Positions 1 through 8,784 of a DNA stretch of 28,571 bases are shown here, piece by piece; position 1 is the stretch's first letter, and each line of letters begins with the position of its first letter. The translations under genes and the position numbers were made by a program. The notes below the pieces were generated by a model. That model saw only the letters and a program-made list of their open reading frames with translations, made no database searches and was not told the origin of the DNA. Location of the stretch: positions 1-28,571 of the forward strand of contig JANNTD010000395.1 in the NCBI GenBank assembly GCA_031403315.1, read 5' to 3'. Source of the stretch: DASYDU01 sp031403315 (GTDB lineage Bacteria > Planctomycetota > Planctomycetia > Pirellulales > Lacipirellulaceae).

Positions 1-518
1 CACTGCGATCATGCTCCTCATCGGGGTCCTCCGGATCGGCTATTGGACCTCCTTGTGGCGGCAGCGTAGTCTGATATTGATTCAAGTGAAACTTACTTAG
101 CCTTGGCCGGCGCGTCTCCTGAAATCCAACGGTATGTGTTCTCGCGTCAATGTAGCTAGTGAAGGATATTGCGAACAGTTCATTGCCGTTCAACGGGTCC
201 GCGAATTCCTCCAGCAATTCGGACACTTCGTAGACCAGTTGGGGCCACCGAGATCGTCTTTGGCGGATCTGGTGGAACGTCGGCAAACGTCTTTCCTAAA
301 TTGTCGCGCCAAACAGTGTAGTCAGCGGCGTCAACGATTCCATCGCCGTTGCCGTCCCCTGGAACAGATATGCCGATGTCTCCGAAGTTTGACTTCCAAA
401 TCGCGTAGTCGTTCGCTTGCACGGTCCCATTGAAGTTGTAGTCACCGGCGAGAACCGCCATCATGTTGCGGTCTTCAAGAGCCTCAAAGTGGAAGTGCCG
501 AGAGTGCTTGTTTCGCAT
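1..518 (-). pseudogene. LEPR-XLL/dockerin secreted protein, frameshifted and cut by the window start
   Basis: The ATG at 518 follows a GGAG (526-529) seven bases upstream. The product begins MRNKHSRHFHFEALEDRNMM, which matches the LEPR-XLL N-terminal signature of planctomycete surface or secreted proteins. It is followed at once by a type I dockerin-like pair (GDYNFNGTVQANDY..WKSNFG and GDGNGDGIVDAADYTVWRDNLG), likely calcium-binding. The original frame stops at 180. However, removing one base from the CCCC run (minus strand; 241-244) joins it to another frame that stays open for 80 codons to the window edge, reading QLVYEVSELLEEFADPLNG..., with protein-like composition. I infer a single-base insertion, either a true mutation or a sequencing error. 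A dockerin at the N-terminus is unusual, since it normally sits near the C-terminus. The function of the downstream domain is unknown. Confidence 0.6.
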
Positions 519-1066
519 GATAGAACTCCGATTCGCGTGACGAAATCCATCAGGGGGCGTCCAAACCCTAACACAATGTTTCAGTCGATTGCAAGCATTT
601 TCCTGCAATCTTAACGGCCGCACCGATCCAACGCGATGAGATAGGCGTTCTGCGGCAAATGTTGAATTCGTTGCCAGCACTCTGACTTATTGCAGTCCAC
701 CAAAAATCGAGTGCATTTGAATCGCAAGCTGTCTATTGACTGCCGGCACAGTGACAGACGCATGGCACTCAGTCGCGAAACTCTTCAAGTGCGGCATCGG
801 ATGGAACTCCCGCCATCAACGTGAACGGATTGCCACACCCCACGAATTTGTAATACGGCGCGCATGGGCGCGCAGTAGCTTGCCTCAAATCTAAACCGCA
901 AACGAAGTTGCCTTTCCGCCACAAATCTCTGGCACGGTCGTGCCTGCGCGACGAAACCGCTAGTTCAGATACATTGATCTCCGTCGAACGGCGCGGCAGA
1001 TGGTTGCGGTCGAGCCGACCAAACAACCTGCTCGGTGCCAGCGAGGACCCAGCATACAACTTAGAA
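519..1066. other. spacer without a supportable gene
   Basis: No open frame here looks coding. A minus-strand frame at 769-1059 begins with TTG, lacks a ribosome site and resembles no family I know. A perfect 6-bp GC hairpin (GCGCGC-ATGG-GCGCGC) lies at 858-873, with no T-tract on either side. Confidence 0.5.
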
Positions 1067-2563
1067 TCACCAAGCCGCCACGCTCACCAACTCGGGGTAG
1101 CTCGTGAGCCCGGCCAATAGCTTGTCGGCCGCATCATCTCGCAGCGAGGGGAGCTTGATTTCCCGCGCCCGCTTCGCGATCGCCCCTTCGTCGCAGCCCT
1201 CGACGATCCGCCGCGCCAGGTCATCGTCGATCGGCAGCAATTCGAAAATGCCGACGCGGCCGCGGTAGCCGCGCTCGTTGCAGAACGGGCAGCCTTTCGG
1301 GTCGTATACCCGCGCGCCCGCCGCGCCCGGCCGGCCGATCACCGCCGCTTCGGCCGCGTTCAAATCGCGCGGCTGGCGGCAACGCATGCACAGCTTCCGC
1401 ACCAGTCGCTGGGCGATGCACAATTTCAGCGTCGCCGCCACCTGGTACGGCTGCAAACCCATGTCGATGAACCGCGTCACCACGCCCGCCGCCGAGTTCG
1501 TGTGGATCGAGCTGAACACCAAGTGCCCCGTGAGCGCCGCCTTGATCGCCACGTCGCCCGATTCCTGGTCGCGAATCTCGCCGATCATGATCACGTCGGG
1601 ATCGCTCCGCAAAATGTTCCGCAGCACCGTGCCAAAACGGACCTTGTCCGCCTGGTCGACTTCCGATTGGGCCACGCCCACGATGTCGAACTCGACCGGA
1701 TCCTCGACCGTGATGATCCGCCCCGGATGATGCGCGAGCCGATGCCGCAGCGCCGCGTAGAGCGTCGTCGACTTGCCACTACCGGTCGGGCCGGAGAGCA
1801 AAATCATGCCCTGCTTCTGTCCCGTGTAGTCGGCAAAGATCTTCATCGCCGACTGCGACATGCCCAGCTTGTTGAGCGTCAGTTGCTCCGTCTCGATCGC
1901 CAGCAGGCGCAACGTCATCCGCTCGCCGTGCGTGGTCGGCAGCGTGGCGGTGCGGAAGTGAATTTTGCGTTCGTCCGGCCCGAGCTTCTGCGCGAACTGA
2001 CCGTCCTGGGCCATCCGCTTCTCGGCGATGTCCATCCGCGAGAGCACCTTGAAGCGCCCCATCACCGCGCCATGCACCGACTTCGGCAACTTCCGCAGCG
2101 GCTCCAACTCGCCGTCGACCCGCAACTGGATCAGCACGATGTTCTCTTCCGGATCGATATGGATATCGGAAGCGTTCCGCGTGAAGGCGGTTTCGAGAAT
2201 CTCATCGCACAGTGCGACGATGTCGGTCGGCTCCATGACCGCCGCCACTTCGATCGGCTGCCCATCCTCGCCCGTCTTGCCGGGCTTCGCCTTCTTCTTA
2301 CGCAAGCCGCGCATCAGCGAGCCGAACGATTTGCTCCGCTCCGCCTGCTCGTCCGCATCCCCGGCCGGCGCCTTGACCGTCGCCGCCAGCGTCTGCTCGA
2401 GCCCGGGCACATAAGCCGCGATGATCCACTCGTGCGACTCCGAATTGCGAACCCGGTGCGTCGGCATCAGATCGCCCGACGCGGCCCACTTCTTGAGCGT
2501 CTCCATCGGGTACGGACCGTAGGTGTGGCCGTCACCAATTTCAAAATACCATTGGTCAATCAT
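1067..2563 (-). CDS. GspE/PulE-type secretion ATPase with N-terminal GYF domain
   Basis: This is a predicted cytoplasmic hexameric ATPase of the type II secretion / type IV pilus family, 498 aa. I chose the ATG at 2563 because GGAGAG (2574-2579) lies 10 bases upstream; an in-frame TTG at 2584 is the alternative. In order: a GYF_2-like domain at about residues 5-50 (QWYFEIGDGHTYGPYPMETL), a charged linker, the N2 region with SDIHIDPE (about 132-139), Walker A GPTGSGKST (258-266), Asp box ITVEDPVEF (284-292), Walker B VIMIGEI (324-330), His box GHLVFSSIHTN (346-356), and a zinc tetracysteine C392/C395/C425/C428 typical of GspE and PilB. All catalytic motifs are intact. The usual N1/MshEN domain is replaced by GYF. 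No other secretion or pilus gene is adjacent, so the system it powers cannot be told. It may be a stand-alone planctomycete paralog. Confidence 0.93.
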   Translation of the reverse strand: MIDQWYFEIGDGHTYGPYPMETLKKWAASGDLMPTHRVRNSESHEWIIAAYVPGLEQTLAATVKAPAGDADEQAERSKSFGSLMRGLRKKKAKPGKTGEDGQPIEVAAVMEPTDIVALCDEILETAFTRNASDIHIDPEENIVLIQLRVDGELEPLRKLPKSVHGAVMGRFKVLSRMDIAEKRMAQDGQFAQKLGPDERKIHFRTATLPTTHGERMTLRLLAIETEQLTLNKLGMSQSAMKIFADYTGQKQGMILLSGPTGSGKSTTLYAALRHRLAHHPGRIITVEDPVEFDIVGVAQSEVDQADKVRFGTVLRNILRSDPDVIMIGEIRDQESGDVAIKAALTGHLVFSSIHTNSAAGVVTRFIDMGLQPYQVAATLKLCIAQRLVRKLCMRCRQPRDLNAAEAAVIGRPGAAGARVYDPKGCPFCNERGYRGRVGIFELLPIDDDLARRIVEGCDEGAIAKRAREIKLPSLRDDAADKLLAGLTSYPELVSVAAW

Positions 2564-3219
2564 GACGGGTAAACTCTCCGCCAACCGATGCTAAATCACT
2601 CGCCGACCCGAACACGCTGAATCGAACCGCGGGGGAATCGGCGTCCCCCGTAGTTCGATTATGATCCGGCCGCTGAGCACGGGCAACCCGACGCCCGCCA
2701 CACCCGCGGCACGAAAAGCGACTTCGAGTTGCGAGGAAAAAGAGCGAAGGCGGTGGCGCGTCTTTCTCCTCGCCCGCTGGGAGAGGAAGCGACGGGCACC
2801 GAGCAGGATGCTTGGTCGTGAGCAGGTGTGGGAGCAACCGACGCCGCCGAGCTGGCGAGGAAGTGACTGCGGTCGCCGAGCGGGAGCGAGGAGGAGAGAC
2901 CAAAGGCGGTAGTCTTTTCCCCGAATTGGGCGGAGGGCGGTAGTGACTTGCTTTGCCCAACCGCGAAGCGGTTTCACTCCAAAGCGAAGGGTCGCCGGCT
3001 CGCCATTAGGACAGCATGCAAGGCACCCTGGGAAACCGACCCGACAACCACGTTACGCCGAAGGCGTTAGACAAATGGACACGGCAACACCGCACCACAA
3101 ACGTGTGAAGCCCCGTTGAGGTTTGGCGATCGAACGGCCGCATACCCAGGGTGTCCGCCGCCGCGGACGACCCTGAGCTTCGGTGTCGAGCGCCTCCGAA
3201 TACTCGTCGAGTCCCCGCC

Positions 3220-3445
3220 TCAGCCGCGCAGCGGCGAAATCACTTAGCCGGAGTGCGCAAGCCCCCGGAAAACAAAACAAAACAGAATTCAACAAAGCCG
3301 CGCAGCGGCGACATACAATCACCGCGACAACGGTGCACGCCAACAATTCGCAATCGATGTCGCCGCTGCGCGGCTTGATCGGCCCTGTGACAATGAACCG
3401 TGGGTTCGCACCCACGGCTGAGTGCTCTCGCCGCTGCGCGGCTGA
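3220..3445. repeat. nested inverted repeats around a GCCGCGCAGCGGC core
   Basis: The 13-mer GCCGCGCAGCGGC occurs at 3223-3235 and 3297-3309, and its complement at 3362-3374 and 3430-3442. The inner pair extends to a perfect 20-bp inverted repeat (3295-3314 with 3357-3376). The outer pair extends to 18 bp (3220-3237 with 3428-3445). A separate CCGG...CCGG hairpin-like segment lies at about 3248-3268. This looks like a REP-type or miniature mobile element; no terminal duplication was identified. Confidence 0.7.
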
Positions 3446-3898
3446 AACCGCCCCGCCGCGGCCGATTTGCGATTTGTCGCTAGCGATCCGGATGGCCCCA
3501 GTTGATCATGGCCTGGTGCGATCTACGCCACGGCACACGGAGTGTGCCCCTTACTTTTCCGATCCACCTCGTCAGCCCCCAATTCTTGGCCACTCGAGAA
3601 AGCCAGACACGGAGACAAGGAGCTGTCTTTCTTCGCCCGTTGTGCCGTCGTGGTGAACTCTAACTCCCCGTTCCCTGTCCATTCCTCTCCGCAACCTCCG
3701 CGATCCGATCAATGTACAAAAAATCACTAATCGCAAGTCCTGGCGGCCAAACGACTTCCGCGCAATATCGCGTTGTTTGTGGAATTTGAGCCAGCCCTTG
3801 TGATAGAAAGAGTCGAGGGCCAAGAGCGGAGAGTCGAGAGCCAGAACAACTGATTGGCTCTCGTCACTCGACTCTTGACTCTCGACAACTAAACGATC

Positions 3899-4018
3899 GC
3901 GTGTGAGGCCACCCACCGCGGCGGTTCCTCCGCAAACATACAGCGTGAGGCAATTTCCTCCGTCAGCGGTTCCTCCGCCATAAACAGCGTGAGGCCACTA
4001 AATTCCTCCGCGATCGGC
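3899..4018. repeat. degenerate tandem repeat, about 45-bp unit
   Basis: Two recognisable units begin GCGGTTCCTCCGC at 3921 and 3966 and continue into CAGCGTGAGG at 3941 and 3985, then a TTCCTCCG. A partial earlier unit (GTGAGGCCAC) starts near 3902. The units differ by substitutions and small indels. The minus-strand open frame through it is probably a by-product. Confidence 0.6.
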
Positions 4019-4095
4019 CAAGTTCGTTCTTTGACAACTTGAAACAACATCCAGCCATCCGCCTTCGAGAAGTCGTCGGGAATTGGCAGCGCTCG

Positions 4096-4123
4096 CTCTG
4101 CGTCTCTGCGTCTCTGCGAGAGA
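4096..4123. repeat. CTCTGCGT short tandem repeat
   Basis: Three head-to-tail copies of CTCTGCG(T), ending CTCTGCGAGAGA. I recognise this as a low-complexity intergenic motif common in large bacterial genomes. Confidence 0.5.
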
Positions 4124-4182
4124 CCTTTCGCCAGGACGAGCAGGTACACGCCAAGCCGACTCTATCGGACAATTCGAGGTGC

Positions 4183-4420
4183 CATTTTGTCGCCGGCGAT
4201 GTGTACCGCGACCGGGATTTACCGGGGCTTATCGCCCGGTGAGGCGACAAAATGAGCGCCAATTGTCGCCTCGGCGCGAGTTCTCCCGGCGACGAAGATG
4301 TTCAAGTCACAACCAGCCGACGACTTGCGAGGAGGCCAAAAAAACGCCGCCCGACAAAACGCGAAAAACCTCGAGCCCCGGCAGCATTTGTCGCCTCGGT
4401 CCCGATCACCCGGCGACAAA
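4183..4420. repeat. family of TTTGTCGCC/GGCGACAAA hairpins
   Basis: Three inverted pairs share one arm sequence: a perfect 12-bp CATTTTGTCGCC (4183-4194) with GGCGACAAAATG (4243-4254); TTGTCGCC (4263-4270) with GGCGACGAA (4288-4296); and TTTGTCGCC (4387-4395) with GGCGACAAA (4412-4420). The second and third have loops of similar sequence (TCGG...CCC) and length (16-17 nt), so they are copies of one element. Confidence 0.65.
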
Positions 4421-4643
4421 ACGCCAACCGACTGGAGTCATCACGTCGGAGCTGGAGTCTCGACGTCGGAGATTGGAGGAGAGATTGGAGCAGCAAATCG
4501 GGCGAACTGGGAGACAAGCGTTACCAGCGATCACTTGGTCATTAGCCGAGGTCGATTTGCTTGGCTCCGTGATCTCTGTGAGCTCTATGGCAAAACGAGT
4601 TCTGTGGCAATACCTGGCCGCTTCGACCGAGACGCACTGCAAG

Positions 4644-4717
4644 TAGCGGAGGAGGGACTCGAACCCCCGACAAGCGGATTATGATTCCGCTGCTCTAACC
4701 AACTGAGCTACTCCGCC
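4644..4717 (-). tRNA. tRNA-Met (CAT), elongator type
   Basis: This is a complete 74-nt cloverleaf: acceptor GGCGGAG/CTCCGCT (G1-U72 wobble), D arm GCTC...GAGC with GGTTA loop, anticodon stem GCGGA/TCCGC with loop ATCATAA (anticodon CAT), T arm GGGGG-TTCGAGT-CCCTC, and discriminator A. CCA is not encoded. The anticodon stem lacks the GGG/CCC of initiator tRNAs, so this is an elongator Met tRNA or a tRNA-Ile2 whose C34 would be modified to lysidine. Met is preferred because the G1-U72 pair and CTA end resemble Bacillus elongator tRNA-Met as I recall it. Confidence 0.92.
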
Positions 4718-4796
4718 GAACTTCAACATGGGAACCCCTGCATATTAAGGGGTCCGCCTCGCGCGGGCAAGGTCCAACCGCCGCCCGCGGTGAGGG

Positions 4797-6587
4797 TTAG
4801 AGTTGGCGATCTGCGAGCGACGCGAATGCCGCGTCACAGCCGTCAAGAACTAGCGGCGATGCTTCTTCCGCCAGCGAATCGCTGGTCGAGTTGCCGGGGG
4901 ATGCGTCCGCAATTCGATCGCGGCCGCCCCGCGCTGCGAGCCAGGCCAAGATCGCATCGCCCTGCAAAATGGACGTCGCCGTTTCAGTTTTCTGCCGCGA
5001 GCTGATGCCATTGCGATTCGGCGACCGGGCTGGCTCAATTTGCTGCGCTGCGGGATTTTCAACTTCGATGGCTTGTGCAGCAGTCACTTCCGCAGCCGCC
5101 GCGATCGACCCACCCCCGTCCCCGGCCCCGGGCAGCGTCTGGCCGAAGTGCGACTTCCACGCGGTGTAATCGGCCGCGTCGACCGCGCCGTTGCCGCTGC
5201 CGTCGGCCCGCAGATCCGTCGTCGAACCGAGCGTGTCGCGCCACACCGAGTAGTCGGCCGCGTCGACGATCTTGTTGAAGTTGTAATCGCCCGCGAGCGG
5301 ATTGGGCTGCCGCTCGAAAGCGCCTTTGTCGATCCGCGCGCCCGGCACCGCGTTGCCATCCACGACACGTCCGAACGGCGTGCCGCGCTGATCGGAGAGC
5401 GGCACGTCACCGACTCCTGCCACTGCGGCCGGGTTGCCGGCGTCGACCGCCAGGCTGATCGGCAGCGGCGCGTGCGTGAATGTCGGGCCGCCGTTGTCGA
5501 CCAGCGGTCCGAGCTGCGGATTCACGTTGGTTTGATCGCCCACCTCGACGAACTCCGCCAGCGCGTCGCCCGTGCCGATCAGGTTGTAACCATTCGACTG
5601 GAACGAGTTGCCGACGGGGATAACCAAGTCGACGTCACTGCTAAGGTTGCCGGCGACGATGCTGCCGGAGACTTCGGTCCGCGTCGAGCTGTTGACGAGC
5701 GACTGGATGCCGCCGCCTTCGCCGGCCGGTGCTTGATTTGCCGTGATCGTGGAGAATTGTATTTGGAGCACGGAGTCCTGCGTAAAGATGCCGCCGCCGT
5801 ACGCCGCCGAGTTGCCGGAGATCGTGCTGCCGACGATCGTGGCCGCGCCGGAGCCCGCTATGCCAAAGGTGCCAAAGTTAAAGATTCCGCCGCCGCTGAT
5901 CGAAGCCGAATTGCCGCTCACGGTGCTCGACGAGACGTTCATCGTGCCGTTGTAGTGGTGGATGCCGCCGCCGCGGTCCGCAGTATTGCCGCGAATGGTG
6001 CTGGTCGTCACGGTGAGCAATCCGGCATAGCTGGCGATCCCGCCGCCGTTGAGCGTCGTCGCATTGCCGCTGATCGTGCTCGCCGAGACCGTCAAGTTCT
6101 CGCGACTCAAGATCGCCCCGCCACCTGCAGTCGACACGTCGCCGCCGGTGAGCGAGAGCCCCGAGATGGCCACGTTCCTCAGGCTCGCCGCGCCATTGTC
6201 GACGCGGAACACGCGGCTGCCGTCGCCGTTCTTCATCGCCGGCGTCGGATCGAAGGCGTTGATCGTGAGCAGCTTTGCGCCGGGTCCGCTCACCGTGAGA
6301 TTCTTGGTGACGACTAGCTCGCCGAGATTCGAGAGCTGGATCGTCGCCGGCCCACCCGATGTGAGCGACGCGGCGAAGTTGATCGTTTCGTTCGCGGGAG
6401 CAACCGCGATCGCGTCGCGGAGCGAGACATCGCCATCGACGATGCTGCCGTCCGCCTCGTCGACGAGCGTGTTGACGGTGATCGCCAAGAGCTGCCGCGC
6501 TTCAAGCGACTCGAATCGCAACGGACGCGAGTGAGCGGAACCGCGTGCGCGCAGTCTCGCGCCCAGAAACGATGAGCCTTTCCACAT
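4797..6587 (-). CDS. LEPR-XLL beta-helix protein with choice-of-anchor Q and dockerin domains
   Basis: This is a large exported protein of 596 aa. The ATG at 6587 has AGGGG about 7 bases upstream; the frame extends further upstream but that part is not protein-like. Residues 24-34 hold the LEPR-XLL-type signature FESLEARQLL. Residues of about 40-330 form repeated short units (TVSASTISGNAT, TVTTSTIRGNTADRGGGIHH, NVSSSTVSGNSASISGGGI) typical of right-handed beta-helix/POMP-like proteins. A choice-of-anchor Q-like segment follows (NLIGTGD...NPQLGPLVDNGGPTFTHAPLP, AVDAGNPA, DQRGTPFGR). A dockerin pair (GDYNFNKIVDAADYSVWRD, GSGNGAVDAADYTAWKSHFG) occupies about 432-484, then comes a 110-residue Ala/Ser-rich tail of unknown role. 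Probable cell-surface adhesion or polysaccharide contact; the substrate is unknown. It is divergent from the DUF4139 gene. Confidence 0.85.
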   Translation of the reverse strand: MWKGSSFLGARLRARGSAHSRPLRFESLEARQLLAITVNTLVDEADGSIVDGDVSLRDAIAVAPANETINFAASLTSGGPATIQLSNLGELVVTKNLTVSGPGAKLLTINAFDPTPAMKNGDGSRVFRVDNGAASLRNVAISGLSLTGGDVSTAGGGAILSRENLTVSASTISGNATTLNGGGIASYAGLLTVTTSTIRGNTADRGGGIHHYNGTMNVSSSTVSGNSASISGGGIFNFGTFGIAGSGAATIVGSTISGNSAAYGGGIFTQDSVLQIQFSTITANQAPAGEGGGIQSLVNSSTRTEVSGSIVAGNLSSDVDLVIPVGNSFQSNGYNLIGTGDALAEFVEVGDQTNVNPQLGPLVDNGGPTFTHAPLPISLAVDAGNPAAVAGVGDVPLSDQRGTPFGRVVDGNAVPGARIDKGAFERQPNPLAGDYNFNKIVDAADYSVWRDTLGSTTDLRADGSGNGAVDAADYTAWKSHFGQTLPGAGDGGGSIAAAAEVTAAQAIEVENPAAQQIEPARSPNRNGISSRQKTETATSILQGDAILAWLAARGGRDRIADASPGNSTSDSLAEEASPLVLDGCDAAFASLADRQL

Positions 6588-6878
6588 ACAACACCCCTGA
6601 TGCCGTCCAACGGAGCCCAACCGTCGATATTTTACCACCGGCTCAAACCCACCACTAAGGAAAAAATCGGAAAACATGCGAAAATCCCACGAACCGAACC
6701 GACCGCCATACGCGTCTTTTGCCTTGCCAGGTTTTCCAGGGCCTGCAATAAACTCGGCTCGTTTTCGGGAATCTTTTGGCGACGGGCGGCGTCCAAGTCG
6801 GAACAGCCAGTCCGGCTCCGGTCGCAGAATCACCTCGATCGTCGGGGCGAGCCCAATTTTTCACCTGGAGGAACAGGC

Positions 6879-8774
6879 ATGATCCGATGTCCGTTGGCTG
6901 CCGCGTGGTTCGTTTGTTCGATTGTCACCACTCTCTCGACAGGGGCTGCCGAGCCGGTCGTGATCGATGGCCGGGTCTCGGCCGTGACCGTCTATCAGGG
7001 GCAGGCCTTGGTGACGCGCGAGCTGGAAGTGCCCGAGGCAAACGGTCTGCTCGAAGTGGTCGTGACGAATCTCCCCGAGAATGTGCTGCCAGGAAGTTTG
7101 TTCGCCGAGCCGACGGACGGAGTGCAAGTCCGCTCAGTGCGCTATCGCGCGCGGCCGATTGAGGAAGACGTTCGCAAGGAAGTCCGCGAACTCGACCAGC
7201 AGATTCAGGGCGTACAAGACAAATTGGCCGCCGTTGCCGAGGAGCGGACCCTGCTCGTCCAGCGGAAGGCATATCTCACACAGCTCGAACACTTCTCGGC
7301 CGCCACCTCGCAGCAGGAGCTTAAGAGCGGCGTGCTCAACGCCGAAACGCTCAAGGATTTGACGCAGTTCCTGTTTTCCGAGCGCGACGCGATTTCAAAA
7401 CGGGAACTGGAGCTGGCGCTCGAGGAGCGAACCCACAGTCAGGAGCGCGACCTCCTGACCCGCAAACGCGACACGATCGCCTCCGGTTCGTCGCGCACGG
7501 TCCGCGAAGCGGTCGTGTTTATCAACGCACCGCAGGCGGGTGCCGCCAAGTTGCGACTCAGTTATCTGGTCAATAACGCAAGTTGGTCGCCTTCCTACAA
7601 TGTGCGCGCCACCGCAGCCCGCGACCAAATCACCGTCGAGTACAACGCCTCGATCCAGCAGATGAGCGGCGAGGATTGGAACGACGTCGAGATGGTGCTG
7701 TCGACGGCCACGCCGTCGTTGGTGGCCACGGCGCCGAAAATCGAGCCGCTGGCGATCAAACTCGGCCCGCTCGAGCAAGTGCAGCTGCGGCAGTCGTTGC
7801 CGGCTGCGGAAAAATACAAACAGGTGCAGCAGAATCTCGCCCAACTGGGCAGGTTGCGGGGCAAGCAAGCGATGGTCGAGCAAGAAGCGGCCAATGCACC
7901 AGCCGAAGACGAGTCAAACCCCTTCGGCGACGGCGGCGGGCGTGGAGGATTCGGGGGTGGAGCCATGGGTGGCGGCGTCGGCGGTTGGGACTTCGCCGCC
8001 GCCACCACTGCGAGCGCCGACCAAGGCCTTAATCGCGCCGCCCGCGAACTGCAGCTCCTCGATATCAACTGCCCGATCAGCGAACTCCGGAGCGAAGGCA
8101 AGAGTCTCGCCGAGCCCACCGAGGGCGTCAGCGTCAGTTACCAACTTGCTAATCGCACGAGTCTGCCGAGCCGCTCCGACCGCCAGTTGATTCAAATCGC
8201 CTCGGTGCCGCTCAAGTGCGATTTCTACCGCCTCGCCTCGCCCGTGCTAACCAGTTTTGTCTATGAAGAGGCGCGGCTCACCAACTCCAGCGATCTGGTA
8301 TTCCTGGCTGGGCCGGTCGCGACGTTCTTGGGCGGGCAGTTCGTCGGCCGCGGCACTCAGCCGACAATCACCGTGGGCGAAAGCTTCACGGTCGGCCTCG
8401 GCATCGACGCCTCGCTGCGCGCCGAACGCGAATTGGTGAAGAAGGACGAGCAGATCCAGGGCGGAAACCGCGTCGTCGATTTTACCTACGAATTGTCGCT
8501 CGAAAACTTCGGGACCACTCCGGCCAAAGTGCGGCTGTTGGATCGGCTGCCCACCGTGGGTCAGGACGATATCAAAGTCACGCTCGTTAAGAGTGACGAA
8601 CCGGTGAGCGACGATGCGACGTACCAAATGACCGACAGCAAGGACGGCATCCTCCGTTGGGACGTGGAAGTTCCCGCGCAAGCGGTCGGACCGAAGCAAA
8701 AGGTCCTGCGCTACACGATGCAGATCGAATACGACAAGCAGCTCTCGATCGTCGGCATGCCGGACAAGAGATAG
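6879..8774 (+). CDS. DUF4139/DUF4140 secreted protein (mucoidy inhibitor MuiA-like)
   Basis: The product is 631 aa from the ATG at 6879, with GGAGG (6867-6871) seven bases upstream; the longer upstream frame is not protein-like. A Sec signal peptide (about 1-24, ending TGAAEP) precedes a DUF4140-like N-terminal domain (VIDGRVSAVTVYQGQALVTRELEV onward), a helical, probably coiled-coil stretch (about 97-210), and the DUF4139 beta-rich domain (from about 230, with SYLVNNASWSPSYNVRA) to the C-terminus. A glycine-rich insert (about 345-372, GGGRGGFGGG...) interrupts DUF4139. Members of this family are periplasmic or secreted and of unknown biochemical function; MuiA was named for an effect on mucoidy. 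The stop lies 10 bp from the convergent stop of the GH53 gene. Confidence 0.85.
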   Translation: MIRCPLAAAWFVCSIVTTLSTGAAEPVVIDGRVSAVTVYQGQALVTRELEVPEANGLLEVVVTNLPENVLPGSLFAEPTDGVQVRSVRYRARPIEEDVRKEVRELDQQIQGVQDKLAAVAEERTLLVQRKAYLTQLEHFSAATSQQELKSGVLNAETLKDLTQFLFSERDAISKRELELALEERTHSQERDLLTRKRDTIASGSSRTVREAVVFINAPQAGAAKLRLSYLVNNASWSPSYNVRATAARDQITVEYNASIQQMSGEDWNDVEMVLSTATPSLVATAPKIEPLAIKLGPLEQVQLRQSLPAAEKYKQVQQNLAQLGRLRGKQAMVEQEAANAPAEDESNPFGDGGGRGGFGGGAMGGGVGGWDFAAATTASADQGLNRAARELQLLDINCPISELRSEGKSLAEPTEGVSVSYQLANRTSLPSRSDRQLIQIASVPLKCDFYRLASPVLTSFVYEEARLTNSSDLVFLAGPVATFLGGQFVGRGTQPTITVGESFTVGLGIDASLRAERELVKKDEQIQGGNRVVDFTYELSLENFGTTPAKVRLLDRLPTVGQDDIKVTLVKSDEPVSDDATYQMTDSKDGILRWDVEVPAQAVGPKQKVLRYTMQIEYDKQLSIVGMPDKR

Positions 8775-8784
8775 CCGTGGAGGG

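Larger units (their letters stand above)
2564..4643. other. 2.1-kb gene-free, repeat-rich spacer
   Basis: Open frames on both strands are rich in Arg, Ser and Ala, overlap one another, and match no family, so I see no gene. The region holds nested inverted repeats (3220-3445), a degenerate 45-bp tandem repeat (3899-4018), a CTCTGCGT microrepeat (4096-4123) and GTCGCC hairpins (4183-4420), each listed separately. An imperfect inverted repeat around 3831-3862 (GAGAGCCA/TGGCTCTC) lies in a tract rich in GAGTCGA and its complement. Confidence 0.6.

Noticed and set aside
134..433. 99-codon plus-strand open frame
   Set aside because: It is antisense to the dockerin gene and to its frameshift region.
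769..1059. minus-strand frame downstream of the secretion ATPase
   Set aside because: It begins with TTG without a ribosome site, has no family resemblance and lies in apparent spacer DNA.
1502..2572. 356-codon plus-strand open frame
   Set aside because: It is antisense to the secretion ATPase and its composition is extreme in Arg, His and Leu.
2556..2977. two overlapping minus-strand frames upstream of the ATPase
   Set aside because: They are Arg/Pro/Ser-rich, occupy different frames of the same repeat-type DNA, and one overlaps the ATPase start.
3220..3445. CRISPR array
   Set aside because: The four repeat copies are only 13-20 bp, lie in opposite orientations, and have unequal spacing with no cas gene nearby.
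5040..6317. 425-codon plus-strand open frame
   Set aside because: It is antisense to the beta-helix gene, Arg/Ala/Val-rich, and arises from that gene's high-GC third positions; the minus-strand product has clear domains.
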